Source of the DNA: Oceaniglobus roseus
GTDB lineage: Bacteria > Pseudomonadota > Alphaproteobacteria > Rhodobacterales > Rhodobacteraceae
Assembly: GCF_002869745.1 (NCBI RefSeq)
Contig: NZ_PNOS01000011.1
Location: 1-64,000 of the forward strand
Reading direction: 5' to 3'
Length of the DNA: 64,000 nucleotides
Shown: positions 39,119 to 48,518 of the stretch, one piece after another
How positions within the stretch are numbered: the stretch's first letter is position 1
Layout of the letters: each line of letters starts with the position of its first letter
Position numbers and translations under genes: made by a program
The notes under the pieces: generated by a model
The model's database searches: none
What the model saw: only the letters and a program-made list of their open reading frames with translations
Told to the model about the DNA's origin: nothing

Positions 39119-40918
39119 ATGCCGAGACGCACCGCCCGCTTCCGCCCCCATGCCGCCACCGTCACCCGCCGCGCCGACGGCTGCCTGCTGATGCAGTCGT
39201 CAGACGCCCTCGGCCCCGTGGTGGCACGGACCGGTGACTGGCTGCACCGCTGGGCCGCCGCCGCGCCCGAGCGGCTGTTCCTGGCCGAGCGTTCGGGCGC
39301 GGGCTGGCGGGGCGAGAGCTATGGCGCGGCGCTGGAGAAGGTGCGCGCCATCGCCTCGGCGCTGCTGGCGCGCGGCATGGGCGCCGGAACGCCGATCCTG
39401 GTGCTGTCGGGCAACGGCGTGGACCACGGCCTGCTGGCGCTTGCCGCGCAGTACGTGGGCGTCCCGCTGACCCCGGTGGCCGAGCAGTACGCGCTGGTCG
39501 AGGCCGCCCATCCCCGCCTGGCCGAGGTCGCGCGGATCGTCCGCCCCCGGATGGTCTTCGCCGCGGATGCGGGCCGCCATGCCCGCGCCCTTGCCCTGCC
39601 GGACCTCGCCGGGGCCGAGATCGTCGCCTCGGACACCGCGGGGCAGGACCGGGTCACGCCCTTCGCCGACCTGCTGAGGGGCGGTGGCGGCGCGCCCGAT
39701 GCCGCCCACGCCCTGACCGGGCCTGACACCGTGGCGAAGATCCTGATGACCTCGGGATCCACCTCGGCCCCCAAGGGGGTGCTGACGACCCAGCGGATGA
39801 TGTGCGTGAACCAGGCGCAGCTGGCCCATGCGCTGCCCATGCTGACGGACCGCCCGCCGGTGCTGGTCGACTGGCTGCCCTGGAACCACGTCTTCGGCGG
39901 CTCGCACAACTTCAACATGGCGCTGGCCCATGGCGGAACGCTCTACATCGACGACGGCAAGCCCGCGCCGGGCCTGTTCGACCGCACGCTCGAGAACCTG
40001 CGCCTTGCCGCGGGCACCCTGTCGTTCAACGTGCCGCTCGGCTACGCGATGCTGGTCGCGGCGCTGGAGAAGGACGCCACGCTGCGCCGCCGCTTCTTCG
40101 GCGACCTCGACCTGATGTTCTACGCCGGTGCCTCGCTGCCGCAGGACGTCTGGCAGGCGCTGGAGCGGATGGCGATGGAGGTTCGCGGCGAGGTGCCGCT
40201 GATGACCACCTCCTGGGGGCTGACCGAGACGGCCCCGGCCTGCGTGCTCCAGCAGGAGCCGACGGACCGTTCGGGGGTGGTCGGCGTGCCGCTGCCCGGC
40301 GTGACGGTGAAGCTTGTGCCCGACCACGACATGCGCTGCGAGATCCGGGTGAAGGGGCCGAACGTGACGCCGGGCTATTTCGGCGATTCCGACCGGACGG
40401 CGCAGGCCTTCGACGACGAGGGCTTCCTTGTCACCGGTGACGCGATGCGGTTCGTCGATCCGGACGATCCTGCCCGCGGCCTGCGCTTCGACGGCCGCCT
40501 GTCCGAGGATTTCAAGCTGCTCTCGGGGACCTGGGTGCGGGCCACGCAGCTGCGGCTCGAGCTTCTGGCCTGCCTCGCGCCGCTCGCCTCGGACCTGGTG
40601 CTGACCGGCGCCGACCGGGACGAGATCGGCGTGCTGATCTTCCCGAACCCCGCCGCCGTCCGTGGCGCGCCGGACGGCGAGGGGGCGCTTCTCGATCCGG
40701 AATTGCTGGCCGAGATCCGCCGCCGCCTCGCCGCGCGCCCCGGCACCGCCTCTTCGACCCGCGTCGCGCGCGCGCTCGTGCTGGCCGAGCCGCCTTCGAT
40801 GCCGGAGGGCGAGGTGACGGCGAAAGGCAACCTCAACATCCGCCGCGTCCTCGCCCGCCGTGCCGCGCTTCTGGACCGGCTCCATGCCGACGACGACCCT
40901 GCCGTGACAAGGATCTGA
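39119..40918 (+). CDS. Feruloyl/coumaroyl-CoA synthetase-like AMP-forming ligase
   Basis: A 599-residue ANL-superfamily ligase. The AMP-binding P-loop is MTSGSTSAPKG, followed by VDWLPWNHVFGGSHNFNMAL and TTSWGLTETAPA, all typical of the FerA/CouB feruloyl-CoA synthetase subfamily with its long C-terminal part. It activates the imported aromatic acid to its CoA thioester. The start ATG lies one base after the MarR stop. Confidence 0.88.
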   Translation: MPRRTARFRPHAATVTRRADGCLLMQSSDALGPVVARTGDWLHRWAAAAPERLFLAERSGAGWRGESYGAALEKVRAIASALLARGMGAGTPILVLSGNGVDHGLLALAAQYVGVPLTPVAEQYALVEAAHPRLAEVARIVRPRMVFAADAGRHARALALPDLAGAEIVASDTAGQDRVTPFADLLRGGGGAPDAAHALTGPDTVAKILMTSGSTSAPKGVLTTQRMMCVNQAQLAHALPMLTDRPPVLVDWLPWNHVFGGSHNFNMALAHGGTLYIDDGKPAPGLFDRTLENLRLAAGTLSFNVPLGYAMLVAALEKDATLRRRFFGDLDLMFYAGASLPQDVWQALERMAMEVRGEVPLMTTSWGLTETAPACVLQQEPTDRSGVVGVPLPGVTVKLVPDHDMRCEIRVKGPNVTPGYFGDSDRTAQAFDDEGFLVTGDAMRFVDPDDPARGLRFDGRLSEDFKLLSGTWVRATQLRLELLACLAPLASDLVLTGADRDEIGVLIFPNPAAVRGAPDGEGALLDPELLAEIRRRLAARPGTASSTRVARALVLAEPPSMPEGEVTAKGNLNIRRVLARRAALLDRLHADDDPAVTRI

Positions 40919-40922
40919 CCCC

Positions 40923-41795
40923 ATGATCGACCTCGCCAAGGTCCGCGCCATCGACATCCACACCCACGCCGAAGAGCCCTGCGGCCACCACGCCGACGAC
41001 GGCTATGACGAGTTGCAGTCGACGATGGCGAAGTATTTCCGCGCACCCTGGACCCATCCCCCGACCATTCCCGAGACCGCGCGGCACTACCGCGACCAGA
41101 ACATCGCCGCCGTGATCTTCCCCGTCGATGCCGAGCGCGAGACGGGCTATCGCCGCTACCGCAACGAGGAGGTGGCCGAACTCGCCGCCGGGAACGCCGA
41201 CGTGCTGATCCCCTTCGCCTCCGTCGACCCCTGGAAGGGCAAGATGGGCGTGCGCGAGGCGCGGCGGCTGATCCGCGACTTCGGCATCCGCGGCTTCAAG
41301 TTCCACCCGACGATGCAGGGCTTCTTCCCGAACGATCCCATGGCCTATCCGCTTTACGAGGCGATCGAGGAGGAGGGGGGCATCGCGCTGTTCCACACCG
41401 GGCAGACCGGGGTCGGGTCGGGGATGCGCGGCGGCAACGGGATGCGGCTGAAGTATTCGAACCCGATGCACGTGGACGACGTGGCCGTCGATTTTCCCGA
41501 CCTGAAGATCATCCTCGCCCACCCCTCCTTTCCCTGGCAGGAGGAGAGCCTCGCCGTGGCGCAGCACAAGCCCAACGTCTACATCGACCTGTCGGGCTGG
41601 TCGCCCCGCTATTTTCCCGAGATCCTGGTGAAATACTGCAACTCGATCCTGAAGAAGAAGGTCCTGTTCGGCTCGGACTGGCCGATGATCGCGCCGGAAC
41701 GCTGGCTGGCGGATTTCGAGAAGATCGCGATCCGGGACGACCTGCGCCCGGACATCCTGAAGGGCAACGCGGCGCGCCTGCTGGGCCTCGCCTGA
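40923..41795 (+). CDS. Amidohydrolase family 2 protein, likely aryl-beta-ketoacyl-CoA hydrolase
   Basis: A 290-residue TIM-barrel metal hydrolase: HTH metal pair in DIHTHAEEP, then GFKFHPTMQG, ILAHPSFPW and FGSDWPMI for the remaining ligands. Proteins of this family in p-coumarate clusters are assigned as 4-hydroxyphenyl-beta-ketoacyl-CoA hydrolases (family knowledge). That fits with the SDR and hydratase here to give a beta-oxidation-like route. It is the last gene of the operon. Confidence 0.82.
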   Translation: MIDLAKVRAIDIHTHAEEPCGHHADDGYDELQSTMAKYFRAPWTHPPTIPETARHYRDQNIAAVIFPVDAERETGYRRYRNEEVAELAAGNADVLIPFASVDPWKGKMGVREARRLIRDFGIRGFKFHPTMQGFFPNDPMAYPLYEAIEEEGGIALFHTGQTGVGSGMRGGNGMRLKYSNPMHVDDVAVDFPDLKIILAHPSFPWQEESLAVAQHKPNVYIDLSGWSPRYFPEILVKYCNSILKKKVLFGSDWPMIAPERWLADFEKIAIRDDLRPDILKGNAARLLGLA

Positions 41796-41822
41796 GGGAG
41801 GGTGCAAGGATCGGCCCCGCTT

Positions 41823-41836
41823 CGGTCTTCGGACCG
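41823..41836 (+). other. CGGTC-TTCG-GACCG hairpin after the operon
   Basis: A perfect five-pair stem with a UUCG loop lies 28 bases after the amidohydrolase stop, without a T-run. The gap 41796-41987 between the convergent genes holds no clear gene. The hairpin may be a weak or Rho-assisted terminator. Confidence 0.45.
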
Positions 41837-41987
41837 CCTCGAACTGCGGGAAGCCTCGCGGAACGGGCGCGCTGGATCACGAGACCATCTTCGGCGGCTG
41901 GCCGCAGGAACCGCCCGCACTCCCGAAGGCCGCGACCGGATGTCCCGAGTGCATAGGTGGACAGGCGCAATCCGTCGCCTTCCCGCG

Positions 41988-44603
41988 TCATGCCACCGGC
42001 TCCACCGATTCCCGCGCGGCGAGGCGCAGCGTCTGTCCGCCGAGCTCGCGGAAGGCGCGCTGGCGGCAGGTGAAGACGATGATCTGGAGATCGCCGGCCT
42101 GCCGGTGGAGGGCGTCGAACATGCGCTCGATGCGGTCGTCGTCGGTGAAGACCAGCGCGTCGTCGAGCAGGACAGGTGCGTGGCGGCCGTCCTTCGCCAG
42201 CATCCGCGCGAAGGCGAGGCGCACGAGCAGCGCGACCTGTTCCTGCGTACCGCCCGAAAGGATGTCGATCGGCTCGGCCTGGCCGTTGCGGGTCAGCGCC
42301 TCGGGCAGGAGGGTGTCCTGGGTCCAGGTCAGTTCGGCATCCGGCCAGAGAAGTTGCAGCAGCGGCTTCAGCTCGGCCGCGACCGGCGCGAAGTAGCGTT
42401 CGCGCGCCTCGGTGCGGGCGTGGGTCAGAGCGGCTTCGAGACGGCGCAGAACGGCGACCTCGTGGGCGTAACGGGCGAGCTCCGCCTCTGCGGCCGCCAG
42501 TTCCTGCTCGCACTCCGCCAACCGTTCCTCGACCGCCTCGCCCGAACCGCGGGCGATGCGTTCGTCCAGCGTCGCGATCTCGGGGCGCAGACGGGCGATG
42601 TCGGCGCGGGCCGCCTCGTCCACCGACCGCGCGCGCCGCAGGGTGGCTTCGGCGGCGGCCAGGTCGGGGGCGGCGCGCAGCTTCTCTGCGTGGATGGCCT
42701 CTGCCGCCTCGAGTTCCTGGACGGCCTGCCTCATGGCCGCGTCGAGCGCCGCGACCGTGGCATCGCCGAGCGCGGCGAGGGCGGTTTCTGCACGGCCCAG
42801 GCGCTCGCGGGCCCCGCACTCCGCCGCGTCGGTGCGGGCCAGCGCCTCGCGCGCCTTTGCCATCGCTTCGGCTGCACTGGCCTGGGTCGACTGGGCGGCG
42901 GTCATTGCCGACCCGGCCGCGCCGAGGCTCGCCTCGGTGGCGGCCGGGTCGAGCGGTTCGGCGTCCTCCTCGGCCTCCGGGATGCGCGCCAGCACTTCGC
43001 GAAGCTTCTCTATGCCCGCGGGCGCCAGCGCCTCGAACCGCGCCTGCGCCTCGCGCGCCTGTGCCGCCGCACGGGTTCGGGCCTCGGCGGCGGTCCGGGC
43101 GGCGGCCAGGTCGGGAAGGCCCAGCCTGTCCAGCTCTTTCGCCAGCGCCTGCTCGGCCCGCTCGACGGCGTCGTCGTCCTGGGCCCCGGCGCCGGGGCGG
43201 ATCTCGATCTCGCCGAGCCCGTCGATCGCCAGCCGCGCGCCGCGCGGGATGGGGTAGGGGGTTCCGCCATCCAAGGCGGCTCCGTCGAGCATCACCGCCC
43301 CGTCGCGTCCTGCCGCGTAGGTGACGACAAGCTGCGTCGCCATCGCGTCGCGGGTCGCCCGCGCCGTGGCGAGGGCCATCGACAGGGTCTCCAGCCTGCG
43401 CAGCGCCGCCTGGTCGGGGCCGGTGCGTGCAGCTGCCTCGGCTTCCTCCCTCAGCTTGCGCGCGGCCTCGGCCTCGGCGATGCTCTGGACCAGCTCGGCG
43501 CGGCGCTGCGCGCCCTCCCGGGCGGCCTGCTGGCGCCCGGCCCTGCGGTGGTTTTCCTCCGCCTGTCTCAGTGCGGCCTTCGCCTGGTCCAGCGTCGTCT
43601 CGGCGGCGGTGAGGGCGGTGCGGGCCGCGGCATGGTCCGCCTGCGCGGCGGCTTTCGCGGCGGCGGCGCCGGTCGCGAGCCCGGCTGCTTCGTCGCGTTC
43701 GGCGAGCGCGACGCGCAGGGCTTCCAGCCGGGACTGCGCCGCGGTGACGGCCATGCGGGCGGTGGTCACCTTGCGCGCTTCGACCTCGACGCTCTCGGCA
43801 TGGCGCTCGGCCATGGTGTGGGCCTTGGTCGCATCGTCGAGACGCTTCTTCCGCGCGGTCACAGCGTCCGGTGCCTCGATCTCGGCCAGTTCGCGCCGCT
43901 TGCGCTTGCGCCGGTCCAGCGCGTCGTGCAGCGCCGCCGCCGTGGTCGAAAGCTCCGCCCGGCGCAGGCGCAGCGCCTCGACCCGGTCCGACGCCGCCTT
44001 CCACGGCCCGCCCGTCTTCTCGCGCCCCGTCGCGGTGGCAAGCACCGACAGCTCTTCGCGGCAGCGCGCCAGGGCCATGTCCATGCGCCGGCCGCCGGTC
44101 ATCGCCTCGACCTCTTCCGAGACCGAGGACATCAGGTCGCGCCGGGCCTCCAGCGCCGCCGCCTGCTCCCGGTTCGAGCCGCCGGTGAGGCCGGTCATGC
44201 CCTGGCGCACCCAGACCAGCCCCGAGGGGCCACCCGAGGTGCCGCCGACCAGCCGGGCGATCCAGGCCTCGGCCTCGTCGGCCTGGGCGACCAGGCGGCC
44301 GGCCTGGCGGACCGTCGCCGCGGGGCGCGAGGTCCAGCGCTTGGCGATGGTGAAGGTGCCGGCATCGGTCTCGACCTCGACCGTCACCTCGGGCGCGCCG
44401 CCGGCATGGGGCTTCAGCGCCTTGATCTCCTTGTCGTTGGCGCCGTGGGCCTTGAAGAACAGCGCCTGGACGGCGTCGAACAGGGTCGACTTGCCATGCT
44501 CGTTCGGCTCGCAGAGGACGTTCAGCCCGTCGCCGATGCCGGTGAGGCCCGTCGGCGCGGTGAAGCGGCGGACGTTGTTCAGGGTGATGGCGCGGAGCTT
44601 CAT
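41988..44603 (-). CDS. SMC/SbcC-like AAA ATPase (YhaN type)
   Basis: 871 residues with the ABC-ATPase head split by a long coiled coil. Walker A is EPNEHGKST (about 33-41); the middle 180-700 is Ala/Glu/Arg-rich heptad sequence; the C-terminal head has the signature ILSGGTQEQVALLVRLAF and Walker B HAPVLLDDALVF. I see no CxxC zinc hook, unlike Rad50/SbcC. Its ATG overlaps the stop of the nuclease gene (ATGA), so both are made together and probably form an SbcCD/Mre11-Rad50-like complex acting on DNA ends. Confidence 0.85.
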   Translation of the reverse strand: MKLRAITLNNVRRFTAPTGLTGIGDGLNVLCEPNEHGKSTLFDAVQALFFKAHGANDKEIKALKPHAGGAPEVTVEVETDAGTFTIAKRWTSRPAATVRQAGRLVAQADEAEAWIARLVGGTSGGPSGLVWVRQGMTGLTGGSNREQAAALEARRDLMSSVSEEVEAMTGGRRMDMALARCREELSVLATATGREKTGGPWKAASDRVEALRLRRAELSTTAAALHDALDRRKRKRRELAEIEAPDAVTARKKRLDDATKAHTMAERHAESVEVEARKVTTARMAVTAAQSRLEALRVALAERDEAAGLATGAAAAKAAAQADHAAARTALTAAETTLDQAKAALRQAEENHRRAGRQQAAREGAQRRAELVQSIAEAEAARKLREEAEAAARTGPDQAALRRLETLSMALATARATRDAMATQLVVTYAAGRDGAVMLDGAALDGGTPYPIPRGARLAIDGLGEIEIRPGAGAQDDDAVERAEQALAKELDRLGLPDLAAARTAAEARTRAAAQAREAQARFEALAPAGIEKLREVLARIPEAEEDAEPLDPAATEASLGAAGSAMTAAQSTQASAAEAMAKAREALARTDAAECGARERLGRAETALAALGDATVAALDAAMRQAVQELEAAEAIHAEKLRAAPDLAAAEATLRRARSVDEAARADIARLRPEIATLDERIARGSGEAVEERLAECEQELAAAEAELARYAHEVAVLRRLEAALTHARTEARERYFAPVAAELKPLLQLLWPDAELTWTQDTLLPEALTRNGQAEPIDILSGGTQEQVALLVRLAFARMLAKDGRHAPVLLDDALVFTDDDRIERMFDALHRQAGDLQIIVFTCRQRAFRELGGQTLRLAARESVEPVA

Positions 44604-45730
44604 TGACGGGCCTCCTTCACATAGGCGTAGAGCCGGGCGAGCGCGTCGGCCGCCACCTCGCGGTCCTCGCGCGACAGGGTCTCGCCCCCGGCTTCGGTCA
44701 TCAGCGCGTCGGCGGCGAGCCGCAGGGCACCGCCGCGGTCGATCTCGTCGAGATCGGCCAGTTCGTACTGTGTCTGGAGCGCGCCCGTCCGCAACTCGAA
44801 GTGCGCGAACTCGGGGCCGATGCGGTCGGCCGCGCGTTTCAGTTCGGCCTGTTCGGGCAGGCCCGCCCAACCCGTCGCGTTGACCCGCACCAGCCGGTCC
44901 CGGCGGGCCTCGGCCGGCAGCAGGTCCAGCAGCGCCGCGGCGGCGTCCTGGCGGGGCGTGAGCGGCAGGTCGAGGTCCTGCCAGAGGAAGCTGCCCGTCT
45001 CGATCTCCTCGACCCGGGGCGCGGCGCCGAGGCCGTCGATGCCGACCGCAAGGCAGACGCCGCGCCGACCATGCTTGAAGCGATCCTGTTCCGGGCTGCC
45101 CGGGTAGTGCACCCGTGGCCCGATCTGCATCCGGCCGTGCCAGTCGCCGAGCGCCAGGTAGTCGAGCCGCGCCGACCGGTCGCGATCCGGCGGGACGTTG
45201 GCGCCCTCGTCCGTGAAGTCCGTCACCGCGCCATGGGCCAGCCCGATGCGCAGCGTTCCCTCGTCCGAGGGCATCGTCACCAGCGCCTCGGTGGCGTCGG
45301 CGCCGGAGGAGCGCCATTCGACGGGGCAGGGCAGGAGGGTCGCCTCGGGCGAGAGGCTCACCGGCTCGGGCGCGGTGAGGCAGCGGACGTTGCCCGGCGC
45401 CTCGCGCGCGATCATGTCCCAGAGCGGCTCGGCCTCGCGCAGGTTGTCGTGGTTGCCGGGCAGCAGCCACCAGCGCAGGCCGGAATCCTCGGCCATCGCC
45501 GCGATCGCCTGGCGCACGACGGGCAGCGAGGGCGTCGGGGTGTCGAAGGTGTCCCCCGCGACCAGGATGTCGGCCGCGCCCTGGGCGCGCGCGGCGGCGG
45601 CGATCCGGGCGATGGCACCGTGGCGGGCTTCGCGCAGCCGGCCGCGGATGCTGCCATCCGGCGGCTCGGGGATGTTGGCGAACTTGGTGCCGAGGTGCAG
45701 GTCGGAGGTGTGGATGAAACGGAAGGTCAT
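44600..45730 (-). CDS. SbcD/Mre11-like metallophosphoesterase (YhaO type)
   Basis: A 376-residue calcineurin-like phosphoesterase. Metal motifs are FIHTSDLHLG (about 5-14), VAGDTFDTP, LLPGNHDNL and LAHGAV with LALGDWHGRM. The C-terminal part (about 260-376) is the capping region. It is the nuclease partner of the SMC-like ATPase. The upstream WYL gene is in the same direction with a 142-base gap that shows no other gene. Confidence 0.88.
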   Translation of the reverse strand: MTFRFIHTSDLHLGTKFANIPEPPDGSIRGRLREARHGAIARIAAAARAQGAADILVAGDTFDTPTPSLPVVRQAIAAMAEDSGLRWWLLPGNHDNLREAEPLWDMIAREAPGNVRCLTAPEPVSLSPEATLLPCPVEWRSSGADATEALVTMPSDEGTLRIGLAHGAVTDFTDEGANVPPDRDRSARLDYLALGDWHGRMQIGPRVHYPGSPEQDRFKHGRRGVCLAVGIDGLGAAPRVEEIETGSFLWQDLDLPLTPRQDAAAALLDLLPAEARRDRLVRVNATGWAGLPEQAELKRAADRIGPEFAHFELRTGALQTQYELADLDEIDRGGALRLAADALMTEAGGETLSREDREVAADALARLYAYVKEARQ

Positions 45731-45872
45731 GGATTACTCCTGAACGGCAAGCAGGGCCGGCGGGCGGGCCGGATGTATCGAGCCTTGAGGGACGGGCACG
45801 ACAGATGCTGTCGTGCAGGGGGCAGACCTGACCGGCTTTGCAGTTGATCTCCGTGAACGCATGCGGAACATC

Positions 45873-46823
45873 TCAGGGCAGAACGTCCCCGTTGCGCTGC
45901 GGATCGGCGAGCAGCCTGCGCAGACCTTCGGGAGACACCACCTCGACCGAATCGCCCCAGCTCAGAAGGTGCCAGGCCATCTCGAGCCAGCCCGAGGCGG
46001 TGAATCGCACCTCCAGCCGCCCGTCCGCAAGGGGCCGGCTGCTCTGCGTCGGGTGAAACCGCCACTCTGCGGCACGGTCCGCCGCCTGCTGCGAGAACCG
46101 CAGCACGACCTCGCCGTATTCCTCCTCGGCCTGGTACGAGCCAAAGGCGCGCGCCGCATGTTCGGACAGGCTGAAGCCCGGGTCGCGGGCGAAGGGCGTC
46201 CGCGTCGGCAGGACATCGGTCATCCTGTCCAGCCGGAAATGGCGCAGCACCGTGCCGTCGTCCGTCTGCTTCGCGACGAGGTAGCGACGCGCGCCGATCA
46301 GGATGCCATAGGGCTCCACCTCGCGCGCCTTCCCGGAATAGGAGAAGCGCAGCAGCCAAGGCCCCTTCAGCGCCTGCGCCACGGCGTCCGCCGTGCCCGG
46401 GTCGATCTGGACGAAGGGCCCGGGCCGCGCTGCGACCCCGTGCGCCTCGAGCATCGCGTCGGCATCGGCCTCGGCCGCCCGCGCCGCGGTCGGGGGAAGC
46501 GCCGCCAGAAGCCGGTCGCGCAGGCTGGAGAGCGCATCGGCCTCGCGCCGGTCGCCCTGCGCCTCGAGCGCAGCGATGCCGCCCTCCAGCGCCTCCAGCT
46601 CCTCGGCCCCCCGCAGGCGCATCCGCGCGACCGGCATCTCCTTCAGTCGCCACCGTCTCTTGCGGTCTGCACCGTCGTGGACCTCGACCGCGTGGGGAAA
46701 GATCTGGACGAGCGCGCGGACCATGCGTTGAGCGGTGCGTTCATGGACATGGAATTCCCCCGCGATTTCCTCGAGGGAGACGCCGGAATAGCGGGAGGCC
46801 GCCAGATCCGCGAGACGCAGCAA
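45873..46823 (-). CDS. WYL-domain transcriptional regulator
   Basis: At least 316 residues. An N-terminal winged helix (about 18-42: LEEIAGEFHVHERTAQRMV) is followed by a WYL domain (about 150-230, with LLRFSYSGKAREVEPYGIL and LVAKQ) and a WCX-like C-terminal part (DGRLEVRFTASGWLEMAWHL). The only standard start before the nearest upstream stop is the TTG at 46823, but it lacks a ribosome site; see the finding on its start. WYL regulators often control DNA-damage or defence genes, which fits the SbcCD-like pair downstream. Confidence 0.85.
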   Translation of the reverse strand: MLRLADLAASRYSGVSLEEIAGEFHVHERTAQRMVRALVQIFPHAVEVHDGADRKRRWRLKEMPVARMRLRGAEELEALEGGIAALEAQGDRREADALSSLRDRLLAALPPTAARAAEADADAMLEAHGVAARPGPFVQIDPGTADAVAQALKGPWLLRFSYSGKAREVEPYGILIGARRYLVAKQTDDGTVLRHFRLDRMTDVLPTRTPFARDPGFSLSEHAARAFGSYQAEEEYGEVVLRFSQQAADRAAEWRFHPTQSSRPLADGRLEVRFTASGWLEMAWHLLSWGDSVEVVSPEGLRRLLADPQRNGDVLP

Positions 46824-46849
46824 TTCTATGGCATTGGAATACGAGATGG

Positions 46850-47117
46850 GTGATCCTCCCTTTGCCCCAGACAGGAGCTTGGTCCTCCCCGAGGGTGGAG
46901 TATCCGAACGCCAATATCCAGCCGCACAAACTCGATGAACCTCTTGCCGAAAGAACCCGCGCCTTCATGTCGGCTGAACGGAGTCGGACCCGATGTTCCG
47001 GTCGGCGGGTGTGCCGCACTCCGGCAGATGGAAGCAAGAGGGGGAGAGCCGTCCTTCGGGAGAGTGTAGAGGCAAGCCCTGTCACCGGGTCGTGGAAAAT
47101 TGCCTTGGCCTTACAAC
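46850..47117. other. Gap between WYL gene and tctE
   Basis: About 270 bases hold the WYL leader (ribosome site GGGAGG near 46855) and the downstream end of tctE. No gene, clear terminator or RNA was seen. Confidence 0.5.
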
Positions 47118-48518
47118 TCAGGAAGCGGGCTGGTCCGCCCTGTCTGTTTGCCGCGCAAGGGGGAGGCGGATCTCGACGGCGCCGCCGCCGGTGGAGTCGG
47201 CAACGCGGGCCGATCCGCCGTGGACTTCCGCGACCTGTCTGACGATGGAAAGGCCAAGACCGCACCCGCCCGATGCATCGTCGCTCATCCGGAAGAACCG
47301 GTCGAAAACGCGCTCTCGCTGGTCGTCGGGAATACCCGGTCCCGAATCCGCCACGCGGACGACGACATCGGTCTCGTCGAACCTCACTTCCAGTCCGACC
47401 TCGCCCCCGTCGGGACAGCCGTACCTGCTGGCATTGTCCAGCAGGTTCTCGATCGCTTCGGACAGCATGACGGGATCGCCCGGAACCGGGCGTTCCTCGC
47501 CGCTCACCTGAAACGAGACGGACACGTCGCGCCGCAGTTCACGCTCGGCGAACCGCTTCACGAGGTCCTCCGCCAGCGCCCGGACATTCACGGCCTCCAG
47601 CTTTCTGGTGGCGGCGCGACCACGGGCCTTTTCCATCGACAGGAGCTGCTGCGTCAGGCGGCCGGTGCGCCGTGCCGTCTCGGCAAGGTCGCGGACGCGG
47701 ACGCGCAATTCTCCCTCGTCCGGTGCGGTGGTGGCCGCCTCGGCCTGCGCCTGAATGGCGGCGACCGGATTGCGCAGCTGATGCGCCGCGTCCGAGATGA
47801 AGGCATCGCGCACCGTGAAGGCCTCGGACAGCCGGGCGAACAGCGAGTTCATGGCCGCGACGAGACTGCGGACCTCTTTCGGAACCGCCTGCCTGATGGG
47901 ACCGAGATCGGCGGGCGACCGCTGGGCGACGGCATTGCGCAGGTCCAGAAGCGGCCTGAGCCCGAGGTTGATCCCGAACCACACGAGCAGCGCGGCCGTC
48001 GCCACCACGATCGTCATCAGGATGATGGACTGCATCAACAGCGACAGGCTGAGGGCGTTGCGCTGCTCGACGGTCTGCCAGACGTCGACCGTGACCCAGC
48101 CGCCGAATTGCGGTTCGGAGATGAATTCGCGCAAGGCCACGACGCGGACCGGTTCGCCGAGGCTTACCGCATCATAGAAATATGGAATGCCGGACGGGAC
48201 TTCGCCCCCCTCTGGGCGCTCGGGCGCATCCGAATAGCCGGTCACGAACCGCCCGTCGGGTCCCTCGACGCGATAGTAGACCGGATCCCCGAGGGCCCGG
48301 GTCAGGGCGTCGAGCAGCTGTTCGGTCAGCAGGTCGCCTTCGCTGAGCACCACGTCGCGCGAAATCGTCAGGGCGACCGCCAGCAGCGTATTGTCGTAGA
48401 GGCGCCGAGACGTCTGTTCCGCCATGATGTAGCGCGCGACAGCCGCCAGGGCGGCGACGGCGACAAGGGGCAGTATGATCAGGACGAAGAGCCGGCTGCG
48501 CAGCGACCAGCGGTTCAT
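47118..48518 (-). CDS. tctE: Sensor histidine kinase TctE-type
   Basis: A 466-residue inner-membrane kinase. A first membrane segment (about 10-30) and a second (about 165-190) frame a periplasmic sensor domain; HAMP follows. The H box is FISDAAHQLRNPVAAIQAQAE (phosphorylated His in AAHQLRNP), N box NLLDNASRYG, G boxes DSGPGIP and GCGLGLSIV. Its ATG overlaps the tctD stop. The neighbouring divergent TctC/TctA genes suggest it senses a tricarboxylate. Confidence 0.88.
   Translation of the reverse strand: MNRWSLRSRLFVLIILPLVAVAALAAVARYIMAEQTSRRLYDNTLLAVALTISRDVVLSEGDLLTEQLLDALTRALGDPVYYRVEGPDGRFVTGYSDAPERPEGGEVPSGIPYFYDAVSLGEPVRVVALREFISEPQFGGWVTVDVWQTVEQRNALSLSLLMQSIILMTIVVATAALLVWFGINLGLRPLLDLRNAVAQRSPADLGPIRQAVPKEVRSLVAAMNSLFARLSEAFTVRDAFISDAAHQLRNPVAAIQAQAEAATTAPDEGELRVRVRDLAETARRTGRLTQQLLSMEKARGRAATRKLEAVNVRALAEDLVKRFAERELRRDVSVSFQVSGEERPVPGDPVMLSEAIENLLDNASRYGCPDGGEVGLEVRFDETDVVVRVADSGPGIPDDQRERVFDRFFRMSDDASGGCGLGLSIVRQVAEVHGGSARVADSTGGGAVEIRLPLARQTDRADQPAS

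Noticed and set aside
41823-41836. Rho-independent terminator after the amidohydrolase gene
   Set aside because: The UUCG hairpin is perfect but no T-run follows, so it is listed only as a stem-loop.
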